Shown here piece after piece: positions 37,598 through 49,796 of a DNA stretch of 64,000 bases. The DNA comes from Thamnaconus septentrionalis (lineage: Eukaryota > Chordata > Actinopteri > Tetraodontiformes > Monacanthidae). Numbering within the stretch: position 1 is the stretch's first letter; every line of letters starts with the position of its first letter. A program made the position numbers and the translations under genes. Under the pieces are notes generated by a model. It was not told the origin of the DNA and did not search any database. It saw only the letters and a program-made list of their open reading frames with translations. The stretch is taken from assembly GCA_009823395.1 (NCBI GenBank), contig CM020516.1:5171001-5235000 (forward strand), written 5' to 3'.

Positions 37598-37964
37598 TTA
37601 AAGGTTCCCTCGCACCATCCCTCTCCCGAACTTGCCAGTAAACTACAGTGGCCTGCGAGCGCAAATCCTGGATTCCTCGTCCACCTTCTTCTTCATTGGT
37701 TTATTTGCGCTGTCAGGCAGCTGGATTGTCCACATCATGCTTCCTGAAAAATATGACGGTGCAAGATGGCAGCTAACTGGGTGCAAGACCCTTGATCTAT
37801 GTATTTGTCTTATGAATAAAAAACGATCTAAGGGTAGGAAAACCAAATTATTTTTATTGTACTGTGAGCATACACTATTATGTATGCATTTATGGGCTGT
37901 ATGTTAAGCTTTTACCAATATAAAAATCATAAATTAGGCCAAATTTTACAAACTGGACCTTTAA
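37598..37964 (-). mobile_element. MITE-like dispersed repeat, copy 3, with TTAA at both ends
   Basis: The most complete copy, in reverse orientation. It is bounded by TTAA at 37598-37601 and 37961-37964, with imperfect inverted termini TTAAAGGTTCC and GGACCTTTAA. Shared blocks with copies 1 and 2 are seen on the minus strand. The length is about 367 bp. TTAA duplication with short inverted ends is typical of non-autonomous piggyBac elements. Noncoding. Confidence 0.8.
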
Positions 37965-38511
37965 GTGGGCCTGAGGCTTCACGGGCAGCTGTAGTAACAC
38001 AGTTTGGCCTCTGCGTAAAGTCGGGGTCGATGCCTGTGTTTGTTCTCAGAGGTTTGGCTGCGATGCAATCGCATCTTCTCTCACTTTCGTTAACATCTCA
38101 TCAATAATTGAAGCTCGAGTCGACTTTTTTGGCATCCGCGCTTCACTCATCTCTCAAGATGAGAGTGCGGCCGAGCCGTGCGAGTCCCTCCCTCGCCTAT
38201 GGGACCAGCGTCTGGCTCTCCAGCGTGCCGGCCGCCGGGAAGAACCCTGTCCACTGAACAGAGACGAGTGGCTTCAATTTAGAGCAGCAGTCAGACGGAC
38301 GTTGTGTATTTTTACCAGACCATCTTTAATTGTTCCCTCATCGGGGGGGAACTGTGCTGGGAAACTCTCGTCTGTTGGTTGGATGCTGGATTTCAGTAAC
38401 GTGAGGTTGCGGCAACACTGAGCACACACGCACGTGCATACACACACATTTAGAAACTGTGAGCAGATATTAGAGAGGAAACTGTTATAACCCACATTCA
38501 TTCTACACACA

Positions 38512-38513
<2 letters not shown>

Positions 38514-38545
<32 letters not shown>
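38514..38545. repeat. (CA)n microsatellite
   Basis: About 32 bp of pure CA repeat. Confidence 0.9.
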
Positions 38546-38548
<3 letters not shown>

Positions 38549-38624
38549 GATGGAGAGGTCTACATTCTCACACACAGACACAAACACAGAGTCAGGGCAG
38601 GAGCCGAGGGAGAGAACTGAGTAA

Positions 38625-38646
38625 AAACACACACACACACACACAC

Positions 38647-38686
<40 letters not shown>
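38625..38686. repeat. (CA)n followed by (GA)n
   Basis: A compound microsatellite: CA repeat to 38647, then about 35 bp of GA repeat. Confidence 0.9.
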
Positions 38687-38954
38687 ATGCCGTTGGGGGT
38701 TTGATCGCCTCTCTATGTCAAATCAGTGCATTCCTTATTAACGTCCTCTTTTCTTCTCTTCCATTCTGTTTTTCATCCTTCCTTTTTTCCTCCCCCTTCT
38801 TCATCGTGTGCCTCGCCCCGTCCTCTCTGCTCCCTTCTTCTTCTCCTCTTCTTCTCCTCTCCTCCCTCCCACTCCTCTGTCAGAGAGCAGATCTGCCTGA
38901 ATAATTTCTTCCCCCTGGACCAGCTCTGCTCTTTAATTCATGAGCCAGAGTGCA

Positions 38955-38968
38955 AGTGTGTGTGCGTC

Positions 38969-38999
<31 letters not shown>

Positions 39000-39406
39000 G
39001 AGAGAAAGAGAAGAAGAGAGTGGGGTCGTGCGTGCGTGTGTGTGTGTCTATGTGCGCGCCTGTGTGTATATTTGTGTGTCAGCAAGTGAGAGAACAAAAA
39101 AGAGAGCCGGTGACAGAAAGTGTGACACTGTCTTATGAGTGTTTGTGTGTGTGTGTGTGCATGTGTGTGTGTTTGTGTGTATGTGTGTGCGCGCACGTGC
39201 GTCTGTGAGTGCATGCATTTGTGTGTGTGAGAGAGAGTGTGTGTCAAAGTAAGTTTAAAATTGTAATTGTAGTGTTGAATGTGCTCTCGAGTTCGTGTGT
39301 GTGAGTGTGTGTGTGTGTGTGTGTGCGTGTTTATGCTCAGTGTGACTGTGCATGTGCAGACACAAACATTCACGCGGGCATTGGTGCGTGTGTGTGTGTG
39401 TGTGCG
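38955..39406. repeat. 450-bp GT-rich region
   Basis: Multiple (GT)n runs (about 38970-38994, 39142-39190, 39295-39325, 39388-39404) are separated by short unique segments, two of them GA-rich. The strand is nearly free of CA. Confidence 0.85.
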
Positions 39407-42400
39407 ATCCCCCTCCTCAACCACAGAAAATCTATTTTTAACTCCAGGATGAAACTGGCTCAGAGTCATATAGAACTGACTCCTCCGAATGAATCACTTG
39501 CCTCCATTCAGCATCAACCCCCTTTCCATTTATATTCCACCTGAATCATTTCCTTCTCATTAACTCTACAAAATCTTTTTTTTCCCCCGAAACCTTTCCA
39601 GATTAATTATTTGCCCCAGTTTGCTCTAAATTGAGCCATTTAGCTGATTGTGAATCTTAACTCAAACGTTTTGATCGTTAAAGCAAAGTTCATTTCAGCT
39701 CCAACCCAAAGCGATGGAGTTGCCAGCTGACCCTCGGGAGAGTGACGGCTCCGCCCTGCTCATGTCCCAAACTGAGAGTTTACATTCAAAATCGTCTTGC
39801 GTGGGCCTTTAAAGTGAAAACAAAAGATGGAGCGGCCGTCGCCTGCAGGGTTTCTGCAGGCCGTGATTGGCGGCGGCTGAACCGTTCATCTCTGTTGCTT
39901 TATTGGCAATAACAAGAGCCTCAGTCATGGAACGGTAACGGACTTACAGCTTTCATTTGGAGCGGCGATAAATCTGTCTTTACTGTGTGAAAGTCGTCTG
40001 TTAATATTTCAGAAACACAGTTTATTAAGTCCTTAAATCGTAACAATTTTCAGAGAGAAACGTGCTGCGACTCCCAACTCTGAGCTTTACTGCCAGCCAT
40101 CATCTGCTGGCAAAAATATCAAAGATTTATATATGTTATAATTCTTTCTTTTTTTCTGCCAAGCGGTGGATATCTAATTTTAGAATGGAAGTCTTCATTT
40201 TTTATTCAAGAGAAGCGGTCTAATTATCTGTGGCAATATGTAATGTGTGAACACGCCGCCATTATGGCTGAGCGGAGATTCAAAACACAAAAACTCTCAG
40301 CAACTCATAAAGTGGTCGGTCTGATTCCCTCGCATGTTATGACCTATTCTTCTGCAAAAAAAAAAAGATGTGCGCCACTCCTTAACTGTGTCTTTTGGTA
40401 TCAATAATGAAGAAGTGCAGCGTTCAACGGGGAGACGACCTCTACATTTTTAATGCAAAGACATTTAGTTAACTGTCAGACGGAGTCACATTCTTCGGGT
40501 CCTGATTGGTGTCTGACTGTCGCGTCAAGTTTTTTTTTCTTTGTATCTCAGTCTGTGTGGGTTCCATGAACGCTACGTCCTTCTGGTTTGAGCCCAAAAC
40601 TGTGATAACTTTCAACATCCAAATGCCATTTTTCAACAACCTAAAAAGATCAGATTTATGTGGATTTTGTGCTAAATCCTAATAAAATGGCACCGTGCTG
40701 CCTGGGACTGACGGTTAAAAAAAATACAAGGATATTAAAACTAAAGGTTCCCCCTCCTCTTGCTCTGCACAACCTGAACCCCAAACTGCACAAGCTTCTC
40801 GCTTCCTCCTTCTTTTAGTCTATCGGTTTCCACCTTTTGTCTTTAGCCGGCCACGCGCTTGATGATCATCAAGACCTAGCGGATTTTAAAAATGCAGTGA
40901 GTCCACAGGCAGAAAGGCATTTCCCACAAATTTCTCTTTATCCGTGTAATAATCCAAATGCACACAGTGGAGGATTGGTCTGATTGGTCCGGTTCAAACA
41001 CCCGCCGTTTGCAGCAACGAGTCTGCAGACAAGAGATCTCACAGAACACGAGGGACAACGACACAGACCTTCTGTTTAGAAACAACTACTGAGCTCTGTT
41101 TCTTATCAGTCGTCCTGTGGTACCTCTGCCATGGCACATTATGCAGCCACTTCCCAAGATGATTCAGCTCAACTGATGTTGCTGTTTTTCGATGATCTTT
41201 GTTGCCGTGAAAGGAGGCAACACCTGGTTACTGAGGGACCTGACAAACCCAACGCAGCCATTGATGTTATGTGTTTATCCAACAAGCTCTTTGCAGGTAC
41301 GTCACACTTTTGATCTCAGACGTAGAAAGGAATGAGATATTAACTCCCTTATTTGTTCTTTGTTTTCTTTCATCACCTCATCACGATCTTAATCCATAAT
41401 TGCAGTTTGAAATTCCAGATAGTCGTTAAAGAATTCCTTCATGTTTGGTCCGTTGGTCCAGTGGAAAATCAACGCGGTTCCCAGAAAACCCATGATTGGT
41501 CTCAAACAGACCCTATGGCTCATTGCATGTAATGTTTTTAAAGCAGGCTTAATGTTCCCATCGTGGCCAACTCTCCTCCTGTAACATCCCTTTCCATTAA
41601 GTCCCCCAGCGGCCCAGCACACCTCAATTCAAATCTTTATGGCCTCAAGATATGAACGTCTCACAGACGGACTTAACAATAAAGTAATGGAACAAAAACA
41701 CAAACACACACACACACAGACAAAAAAAAGTGAAACGGCTGAGCTATAAAGATGCGGGAACACAAGTGAAATCACCTCCAAAAAAAATGCCAGCCAACAA
41801 TATAATGCCGGCCGGATGAGCTGAGAGAGGGAATCAATAACTGAATACACTGCAATAATAAAAAAAGAAATAGCTCAGCCACCACTGCTGCTGCTGCTGC
41901 ATGCACCAAAATGAATTGGTGGTGGCGCTTATGAGTGACAGTAATAAGGTTTACAGCTCCATTCAGGTTTATTTATTTATTTATTTATTTATTTTTCCTG
42001 AACAAGTGAACAATGGGAGTCCTCATCGAGGTGGGAAAAAAAATCTTCCCGGATACAATTTACTATTGTGTGAGGGGGGGGATAGAACATTTCTCATTGT
42101 TCCTGTTTTGAGCTGTTTCTCCCGTGGATCTTAAGAAGATATTTTAAGTGCACCTACAGAGTGAGAAGTAAAAAGAAGCACAGATGCTGCATTAAAGTCC
42201 TCCTTAGCGTCTGGCACAAGGCTAAACATCCTGTTTTGGTGTCATTCCTTGGGGATTATTGAGCAAAGCGTTCTTCTTCTTTTCCACACTCTTTTTTTCG
42301 GCACACACTTCTAACAGAGAGAGAGAAAGAGATGGAAAAGAAATCTGCCAAAGCAGAGGATTGCTTTTTTTTCTCTTTGCAGGAATATTCCACAACCTGT

Positions 42401-43236
42401 ATACACACACACACACACACTATCCACCGACGGTTTCCTCCAGGGACCGGAGTACAATACATCGCAGCAGCCGACTCGTGTTATCACTAAAAGGACGTGA
42501 TTCTCTATCTTTTCTTCTCTTTTTTTCTTCCCGCGGATGAAGAAATCGTGTTCTCTCGCCGTCACCTGTTAACGCTCATTACAAAGCCTGTGCATGAAAA
42601 GAAAACAAACAACAAGAGCTCACCCATTCTGCTCTCTCTACTAATACTGAACTTACCTAACCTCCTGGCCCGGAGAATATTGGATACATATCAGTATTGT
42701 GCTGTTGAGGAATGTAGGACTGTAGATGTCAACTGATTAAAAGAAAATCTACATTTTAAATACTTATTTTCCAACACAAAAACAAAAATTCCAACGAAAA
42801 ATACCATCAAGAGTTACATCATTTCCACAGATGTATGACTCCAGGAGCCACTGGAGGCAGCGGTCGACCTGGCCGGAGGGCAGCAACCCCCACTCCCCCA
42901 TCTCTTCCCCTCTCCCCCCCCCCTGCCCTTTTCATTGCCCCAGTGTCGTGCACGGTTGTGCAGCTGCGTGATGGGGGCCGGCAGCCAATGACCCGCTCAG
43001 CCGTCAGCAGCGCAGCACAGACAAGGTGTAGCCACTCTGTCCTTGGGAGGCAGGGGGGAGGGGAAGGCGGCGCAACTCGCCCTTGGAGAGAAACTGCACA
43101 CGAGGGGGGAAGAAGGAGGAAGTGCAGTTGTTGCACAAAGTTTTCACAGGGAGAAGATCGACTGTTGTGTTTCGCTAATTAGGCGGGAGACGCCGTCTTT
43201 CAATCTGCAGGCGTTAACAGATTCCTGAGCATCCAC

Positions 43237-43238
<2 letters not shown>
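39407..43238. other. Noncoding region, nothing recognised
   Basis: AT-rich to mixed DNA without a coding exon, apart from the TTTA tract (41968) and a short CA run near 42401-42420. Confidence 0.55.
41968..41994. repeat. (TTTA)n tetranucleotide repeat
   Basis: About six to seven pure TTTA units. Confidence 0.9.

Positions 43239-43298
<60 letters not shown>
43239..43298. repeat. (GT)30 microsatellite
   Basis: Sixty bp of uninterrupted GT repeat, the longest perfect dinucleotide tract in the window, followed by an A-run at 43318-43331. Confidence 0.97.
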
Positions 43299-43299
<1 letters not shown>

Positions 43300-45600
43300 A
43301 TGTACGGCCTCTGCTGGAAAAAAAAAAAAAAAGATCGATGTTTGTATGAATATGAACGCCGCTGTTCCAAGAAGGGGAAAAAAACGGATGCAGCAGATAA
43401 AGTGATTTATTAGGTTACCCCGGCGCACACCGGGATGCTTGCAGGGAGGAAGACAGATGGAGAGATCATGAACGGGGCTTCTGGAGTAAAAAGAGAGCAG
43501 GAGAAAAAGTTTTGCCTGAGGCAATATTACCCACCTCTGTTATCTTTAACTCTCGCCCTGAGCCACGGGAGTGCGTCAATATGGGTTATTGTACAGCAGG
43601 CACTCACCGGCAGACTGGGCTGCGCGGTGGGAGGGAGCAACATGCACAACATGCAAATGCGTTGCGCAACAAAGCAGCTCCGCATGAGGAGAAAATGATG
43701 TGAAACACGGCGTCGCGTTGATGTTGAGGCCGTCGTCGTCGGGGTTGCAGGACAGCACGGAAGCTCTGCAGCCGAGCGAGCGTGCAGCTACCAGGGCTGA
43801 CTCACGTGTCTCACTCTGGGACTTATTACGGCACACAAGTAGTGCCGGCGTCGCACGGACACCACAAACTGTGTAATTGTTGGCCTCTTTCAACGAAAAA
43901 AGAGGGCTCATTAAAACACAGTGGAGCATATAAGAGCCCAAAAGGAGCAAGAGTGTGTGACCCATTTTAGCCTGTAGCTGCACCCTGGATCTCACACACA
44001 CAAACGCACACACACACACATGCAGCCACGCAGCCACACACGCACGCACGCACACCGTAAATAGTTGAAGTGAAGAGCTACGACAGAAAGTGGATAGAGG
44101 CCACACGTGTCAAACGTGCCAAGTGAATTCACATTAGTAACTTAAATGAAATCTAATTAAATCAAGTTGAATCAGCAACTGGGGCGGCAAAACTGCTGCT
44201 GGTTGGCTCTCTGCCCCGCAGCCATGACACGATCTCTCGCTTCTGGTAATTAAAACACAAAAAAAGGAGGTTGGGGGGGCTTCTCTTCCAGGCAGGAGCC
44301 TGAACACAACAGGACTGCCGCAGTTGTGATGTGCTTTTCCTCTTTTTTTCTCTCCTCCCCCAAACTCCCGCATCCTTTTCTCTATTTTCCCTCCACAGTG
44401 CTCAGAGGCAAAGAAACCATATATGGCCTGTGAGGCTCTTAAACAGAACTCAAATTTCATCCGACGATCAGGCAGCAAAAGTCATTGCAGGGAAGGGATT
44501 TAACTGAGCGACAGTCTATATAATCAAACTCCTTAATAGATGGAAAAGGGCTAATGAAACAGTAGCGGTGTGTCCACTAGACAGATGGTGTCTCTTTAAC
44601 AGCCTTTTTCTTTCTTTCTTTTTAATCCTCTGACACTTATACACAGAGCCCGTCTGCCTCTGCCTCCCTGTTACAGCATCATAATTATTATATTTCTGGT
44701 ATAATTCAATAGCATGAAATGAACAAACAGTAAGTCTGTTCATGTGGCACAGGGATCCATAAAAATGTTAATGTATGCTGTTAACTTTATCTTCTAGAGC
44801 ATCTCAAGCTTTTTTGGGGGGGGTTTGTTCTTTTCATCTCTTGGTTGAAACACCCTGAGGACATCGAAGACAACTAAATAATAGCTGCTGCCTTGTTAAC
44901 ACATATAATAGCCTCAGTGAAAGCTGACACAGTTTGTAACATTGTTACCTTGCAGCTGATGTTGCAATAGCCAGACAAGCGCTACTCCGTCGTGCTTCTC
45001 AAAAATAAAATTAAAAATTAAAAAAATGATTTAATGATGGTGCAGTATTGATTCCACAGTAGCCCTAATAATCGGGTATATGATTTGTTCTTGAGTACCA
45101 TTAAGTTTAAAAAATACTTATATTGAATAGAATATTAATCCATGGCTTTAAAAAAAAAAAAAAAAAAAAATCTGATTGGATAATTGTTACAGTTTGGTCA
45201 ATTTTGACCACCTTATTGGTCAGCACTTCTGTCGGCGCAAGTACTCAATTCAGATTGTGTTGTACTCCAACACTGCCCTCTAGTGGTTTAAAGTGTAACC
45301 AGAACATTAAAGTGTCCTTTTGCCTTTGTAGTTCCAAACTATTAGACATCGATATATTTTTGAGTGTTTTTTTTTATTTTTTGTTATTGGTGACGTGATT
45401 TTCGTTGCCGACGTTCAATGGGAAAACACTCAAAGTAACTGAAATACCAACTTTTAAAATTACACTAACATTGACTGAATCGTTTTTCAAAAGAAATGTT
45501 GCAGTAGAATATATAAACAGAAAATGCATATATTTCTCCGTTGTACAAATGATGTGGACAAAAAATAAGCTAATCAACACTTTTGTCTATTCAGAGATCT
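43299..45600. other. Noncoding region upstream of zc3h15
   Basis: It contains short CA-rich segments (43990-44055), an A-run (45150-45169) and the CTCF-like site (45273). The long minus-strand frame at 43576-44106 crosses CA-rich sequence and is not credible. Confidence 0.55.
45273..45286 (-). promoter_or_regulatory. CTCF-like site at the desert/gene-block border
   Basis: CTGCCCTCTAGTGG is the exact reverse of CCACTAGAGGGCAG. It lies about 670 bp before the zc3h15 start and points into the gene-poor region. Confidence 0.6.
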
Positions 45601-45744
45601 AAACGAGTAAAGAAATGCGTGTGCTTGCATCTGTGCCTTTATTTGCATTTACTTTGAAATAATTTCTGTCTTTCAAACTTTCTAACTTTGAAACATTTCG
45701 TCCTGGCTGATTCTACTACAGTGGCTGGTGTGACTTTGCTGACG

Positions 45745-45791
45745 AACTACAGCACCCAGCGAGCCCTGCGTGAATGTACGTGATGACGTCA
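45745..45791. promoter_or_regulatory. zc3h15 promoter with ZNF143-type motif and perfect CRE
   Basis: An ACTACAGCACCCAGC block at 45746-45760 resembles the ZNF143/Staf submotif common in housekeeping promoters. A perfect CRE, TGACGTCA, sits at 45784-45791 inside the 12-bp palindrome GATGACGTCATC (45782-45793). There is no TATA box before the zc3h15 ATG, 150 bp downstream. Transcription probably starts between about 45800 and 45900, but the exact site cannot be read from sequence. Confidence 0.6.
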
Positions 45792-45939
45792 TCGAGCATC
45801 AACAAGTCGCATGTGGCCTGATACCGCCGTTGTAGCCCTGTGCTAGCAAAAGCTGGGTAATGTGGAGTTGACTTCACCCTCAGAAACACCGCATAAAGAC
45901 CAATAAAACTCGGCTTTTTCCTCTCACAACAGAAGTACT

Positions 45940-48900
45940 ATGCCTCCAAAGAAGCCCGCGCAGCCCACGGGAAGTAAGAAAACCCAAGAGAAGAAAAAGG
46001 AGAAGATAATTGAGGTAATACGGCTCTCGTTAGCACGTCGACGTGTAGCACACATAGGCTAGGTTAAGTGCGGGCAAGTTAAAGTAACACGGTGTAGTTT
46101 CTCAGCTCTTTGTCGTTGTCACCATAATCGATTCGTTAATTATTCGTTAATGTTAACTTATTTGTCTTTTAGAGTGAGCCCATGTCATATTTCTTCAACA
46201 TAAAGCGAATTGGGAAGCTGGTAACCTGTTAGCTTCTTCAGTCAAACACATGCAAGTGAAGGCTAGCCACTGTACGTTTCGTAGGTTTGTCACGCCGGCG
46301 GCTGTTAACCGAGTTGCCCTGTCGAGCGTTCACAATAAGCTTATAATACTAATTTTTGGCGTAGGCCTGAGCAGATCACTGCCAAAGTTAAGGTCACCTA
46401 GCCAAGCGTCATCAGTGTTATCATGTCGTGGCCTACTTCATGTCCAACATTTAAAATAATGGCAGTGGACCGGATTTGATTCTCTTCGTTTAGGGTTTTC
46501 AATAGAAAAATCGTAAACTTCACGTCTGTCAGACAATATGAAGGCGTAAAGGTCAGCTGACTTAAAGATAACTGGCAGTCAAACATAGTGATGGCTGCCT
46601 TTTGCTGTTGTGCTACAAAAGGGCGAATACACTGTTATCTCTGAATAATAATAGTAACAATAATTGTTACAACAATTACAGGTTGATACTGATTCTGTCT
46701 CTGTTGCTTTGAATAGTAACAAAAATTGTGTTTATTTACACTATTTTATTTATACATTTACTTTGAATTGTGCATATCTGTCGATAAATGTTGATACAAC
46801 TTAAATATTATCACCATAAAGGGTTTGTGTGAATTTTGCAAAGTACCTGTCTGTCAATAGAAATTAAAGAAACAAAATTGGTTCTTGTTATTCTGTCTGA
46901 CGTGTTGCCTGTGATTACCAAAGACGTTTCTTCATGCTAGCTCTCCTCTGTGTGTGTTCAGGACAAGACATTTGGATTGAAGAACAAGAAAGGGGCCAAA
47001 CAACAGAAATTCATCAAGAACGTCACCCACCAAGTAAAGTATGGACAACAAACTGCCCGCCAAGCTGCCCAAGACGGAGAAAAGGGCGGCAAGAAGAATG
47101 ACAAGAAAAAGGAGTTGGACGAACTCAATGAGTTGTTCAAACCTGTAGTCGCCGCCCAAAAAGTCAGCAAAGGTAACCCAAATAAAAACCCTAAATGAAA
47201 TAAATCAGTTCTCATTCTTTTTCTCTCATTGCCCATTGGGTTTAAACACATAAATCAAATAAACATTCTTAATCATTCTTTTGTCTGCAGGTGTCGACCC
47301 AAAGTCGGTGCTGTGTGCCTTCTTCAAGCAGGGCCAGTGCACCAAAGGGGACAAATGCAAATTCAGCCATGACTTGTCAATGGAGAGGAAATGTGAGAAG
47401 AGGAGCGTCTACGTGGATGAGCGAGACGAAGATCTGGAGAAAGGTCAGCAAGGCGGATATATGCTGTTAAAATGTTTTTATCCACAGGAGGCAATCCTGA
47501 TCCTCTGTGAATGGCTATAACAAAGTAATTAGTAGGCTGTCAGCTTTTTATTACAGTCCAATAAATCAGCAACAGACTTTTAAGGGTGGAAATGAATAGA
47601 TGGTCACTTTAGTTGTTCTGCCTACACAAGTCAGCGTTGCAGTTTTGAACACTTGTAATGTGTATGTGTAATGTAAATGTTTGCTACATGTGCAGTATCC
47701 ACACTGTCTGAAATAAAATCAACTTGTGTGGGGTTTTTTTTAGACACTATGGATAACTGGGATGAGAAGAAGTTGGAGGAAGTGGTCAACAAGAAGCACG
47801 GAGAGGCAGAGAAGAAGAAGGCCAAGACGCAAATTGTACGTATTCCCTGTTGATGAATAGTGAACAAAATCACTCAAGAGCAAAAAGAAATAATCAAATT
47901 GAATAAGGATGATGCACATTCAGATTTTTTGGGTGGACATGTGTATTACTTGGGAATCATCTCGCCTCATATCCCCTCCTGGTGTTTGCTGCTGTGTCAT
48001 TCTGCAGGTGTGCAAGTATTTCCTGGACGCCATTGAGAATAATAAGTACGGCTGGTTCTGGGTCTGTCCTGGCGGAGCAGACAGCTGCATGTACCGACAC
48101 GCGCTGCCCCCTGGCTTTGTGCTGAAAAAAGACAAGAAGAAGGAGGAGAAGGACGAGGAGATCTCGCTCGAGGAACTGATAGAAAACGAGGTACGGAGAC
48201 GTTGTGGCTCTGTGAGAGATTTTGGCCAAACAAGTGCTGGGAATATTTGCATAGGTTTTGTGTCACTCAACGTTTGCATCTCTGCTCCTGCAGCGTGCGG
48301 CTCTTGGAGCTGACGTCACACGGATCACTCTAGAGACCTTCTTGGCATGGAAGAAGAGGAAAAGGCAGGAGAAGGTGGGACGACCTTTATTCTTTCAGTG
48401 GCTACTTGCTTGTCTCGGCAGTATCGCTGATTTCTATGCCATGGTTGTTCAACTAAAAGTCAGAAGAGGTTTTGAATGCTGATTTTACTTCATTAAAATC
48501 CTTGACCAGGTGGACAAAGCCAAAGAGGAGATGGAGAAGAAGAAGGCCGACTTTAAGGCTGGAAAAGCATTAACGGTAAGTTTGTTTTGCAGGTGTGTCT
48601 CTTGATAGATTTCAGTGTTTGTTTTACGAGTGTCCAGCGGGTCTCGTTTCACTGAAAGCAGTGCCATAATCACGTCACGCCGGTAGATAATGGAGCCGTA
48701 ATCCTGGCTTTAATGAAACCCTGTGTGTGCAAGCGCAGGTGAGCGGTCGCGAGGTGTTTGAGTTCCGTCCAGAATTGGTCGATGACGACGACGACGAGGC
48801 CGATGATACTCGATACGCCAAGGATGACGAGGAGGAGGAACAGGAAGAGGAGGAGGAGGAGGTAAGAGGGCTTTTCACATTACCAGTGATTAAGAAGTGG

Positions 48901-49796
48901 ATTCTCCTCACAATAACTGTCTGCGATTTGTTTTTAGTCTAATGTAGGCTTGATTAGGATACATAAAAATTACTACTCATCAATTTAAGTTGTCAAAACA
49001 ACACAGCAATGTGTCATTTTGGTTTTAATGCGTACAGTTTCAACTCACATCAGTGTCTTCACTGGAGAATCACAAATGGATGTGTTTGCCTGCTGCTCCG
49101 CTTCTATTAAACCAAACGACCGTCTCTTACATGTTTAATGTCCTGTCTAAGTGCCAATAACTTCATTAGAACAAGACACTAAAGGCAGGTGTGAACATTT
49201 ACCGAGAGAAAACGGCAGCTTAAGTGCTCCGCTGTAGGTGAAGTTAAACAGCTGCTGGATGAGTTGTTCACTTTCAGCATTTTTCCTCATCGCTTTCTTC
49301 AAATGCAATGTTTGAATTCTAAACTAACTGTTAAATTGTTGCGTTTTCCTCAGATCAACACCACAGAGATCCAGGACATAGACTTATCTCGTTTCGTACC
49401 ACAAGAGGTCGACAACACAGGGATCACCGTGGCGTCAATGGACCGCTTCAGCTCGCGGAACAAGACCAAGCCAACGGAAGAAGACGGCGGTAAGAACGAC
49501 CCGCAGCTTCCGCACGCGTTCCCTTTAAAGGCCACGCATGAACACGCGGCAAAAACAAGGGATTTCGTTTGTCGTTTTCAGAGGAGCAGCTGAACGGAGC
49601 TTGCGGCGGCGCTGAAGCTAACGGTCTCTCGGGAGCAGGAGGCGGGGAGGACGGAGGTGGTGAGGAGGAGGATGAGGAGGAGGAGGATGAGGAGGAGGAA
49701 GAAGAGGAGGAGGTACCGGTGGATGAGAACCTATTCACGGGCGAAGACCTGGAGGAGCTGGACGAGGAGCTCAACACACTGGCGCTGGAGGAGTGA
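45940..49796 (+). CDS. zc3h15: Zinc finger CCCH domain-containing protein 15 (DFRP1), 10 coding exons
   Basis: Coding exons: 45940-46014, 46962-47172, 47291-47443, 47744-47835, 48008-48190, 48294-48374, 48510-48575, 48739-48861, 49354-49489, 49582-49796. All introns are GT-AG and phases join without a break, giving 1335 nt or 444 aa, close to the human protein (about 426 aa). The start [14 protein letters not shown] matches the family's conserved N-terminus. Two CCCH fingers are visible: C104-x7-C-x5-C-x3-H122 and C179-x17-C-x6-C-x3-H208. A lysine-rich N-terminus, a charged DFRP region (about 225-315) and a very acidic C-terminal run of Glu/Asp follow, ending in a conserved leucine- and glutamate-rich tail. 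The family (DFRP1) binds and stabilises the GTPase DRG1 in the cytoplasm and is linked to translation. It lies tail to tail with rbm45. The acidic tail is somewhat longer than in mammals. Identity is very secure. Confidence 0.97.
46015..46961 (+). other. zc3h15 intron 1 (947 bp)
   Basis: The largest intron of the gene, AT-rich, between the first coding exon (ending IIE) and the exon starting DKTF. I see no further exon, repeat or RNA gene in it. The next largest zc3h15 intron, 48862-49353, is also featureless. Confidence 0.8.

Noticed and set aside
38933..39469. Thr/His-rich open frame on the minus strand
   Set aside because: It is the translation of the GT-rich repeat region.
43576..44106. 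176-codon minus-strand open frame with a hydrophobic start
   Set aside because: Cys/Val-rich part is a translated CA/GT repeat and the rest has no family features.
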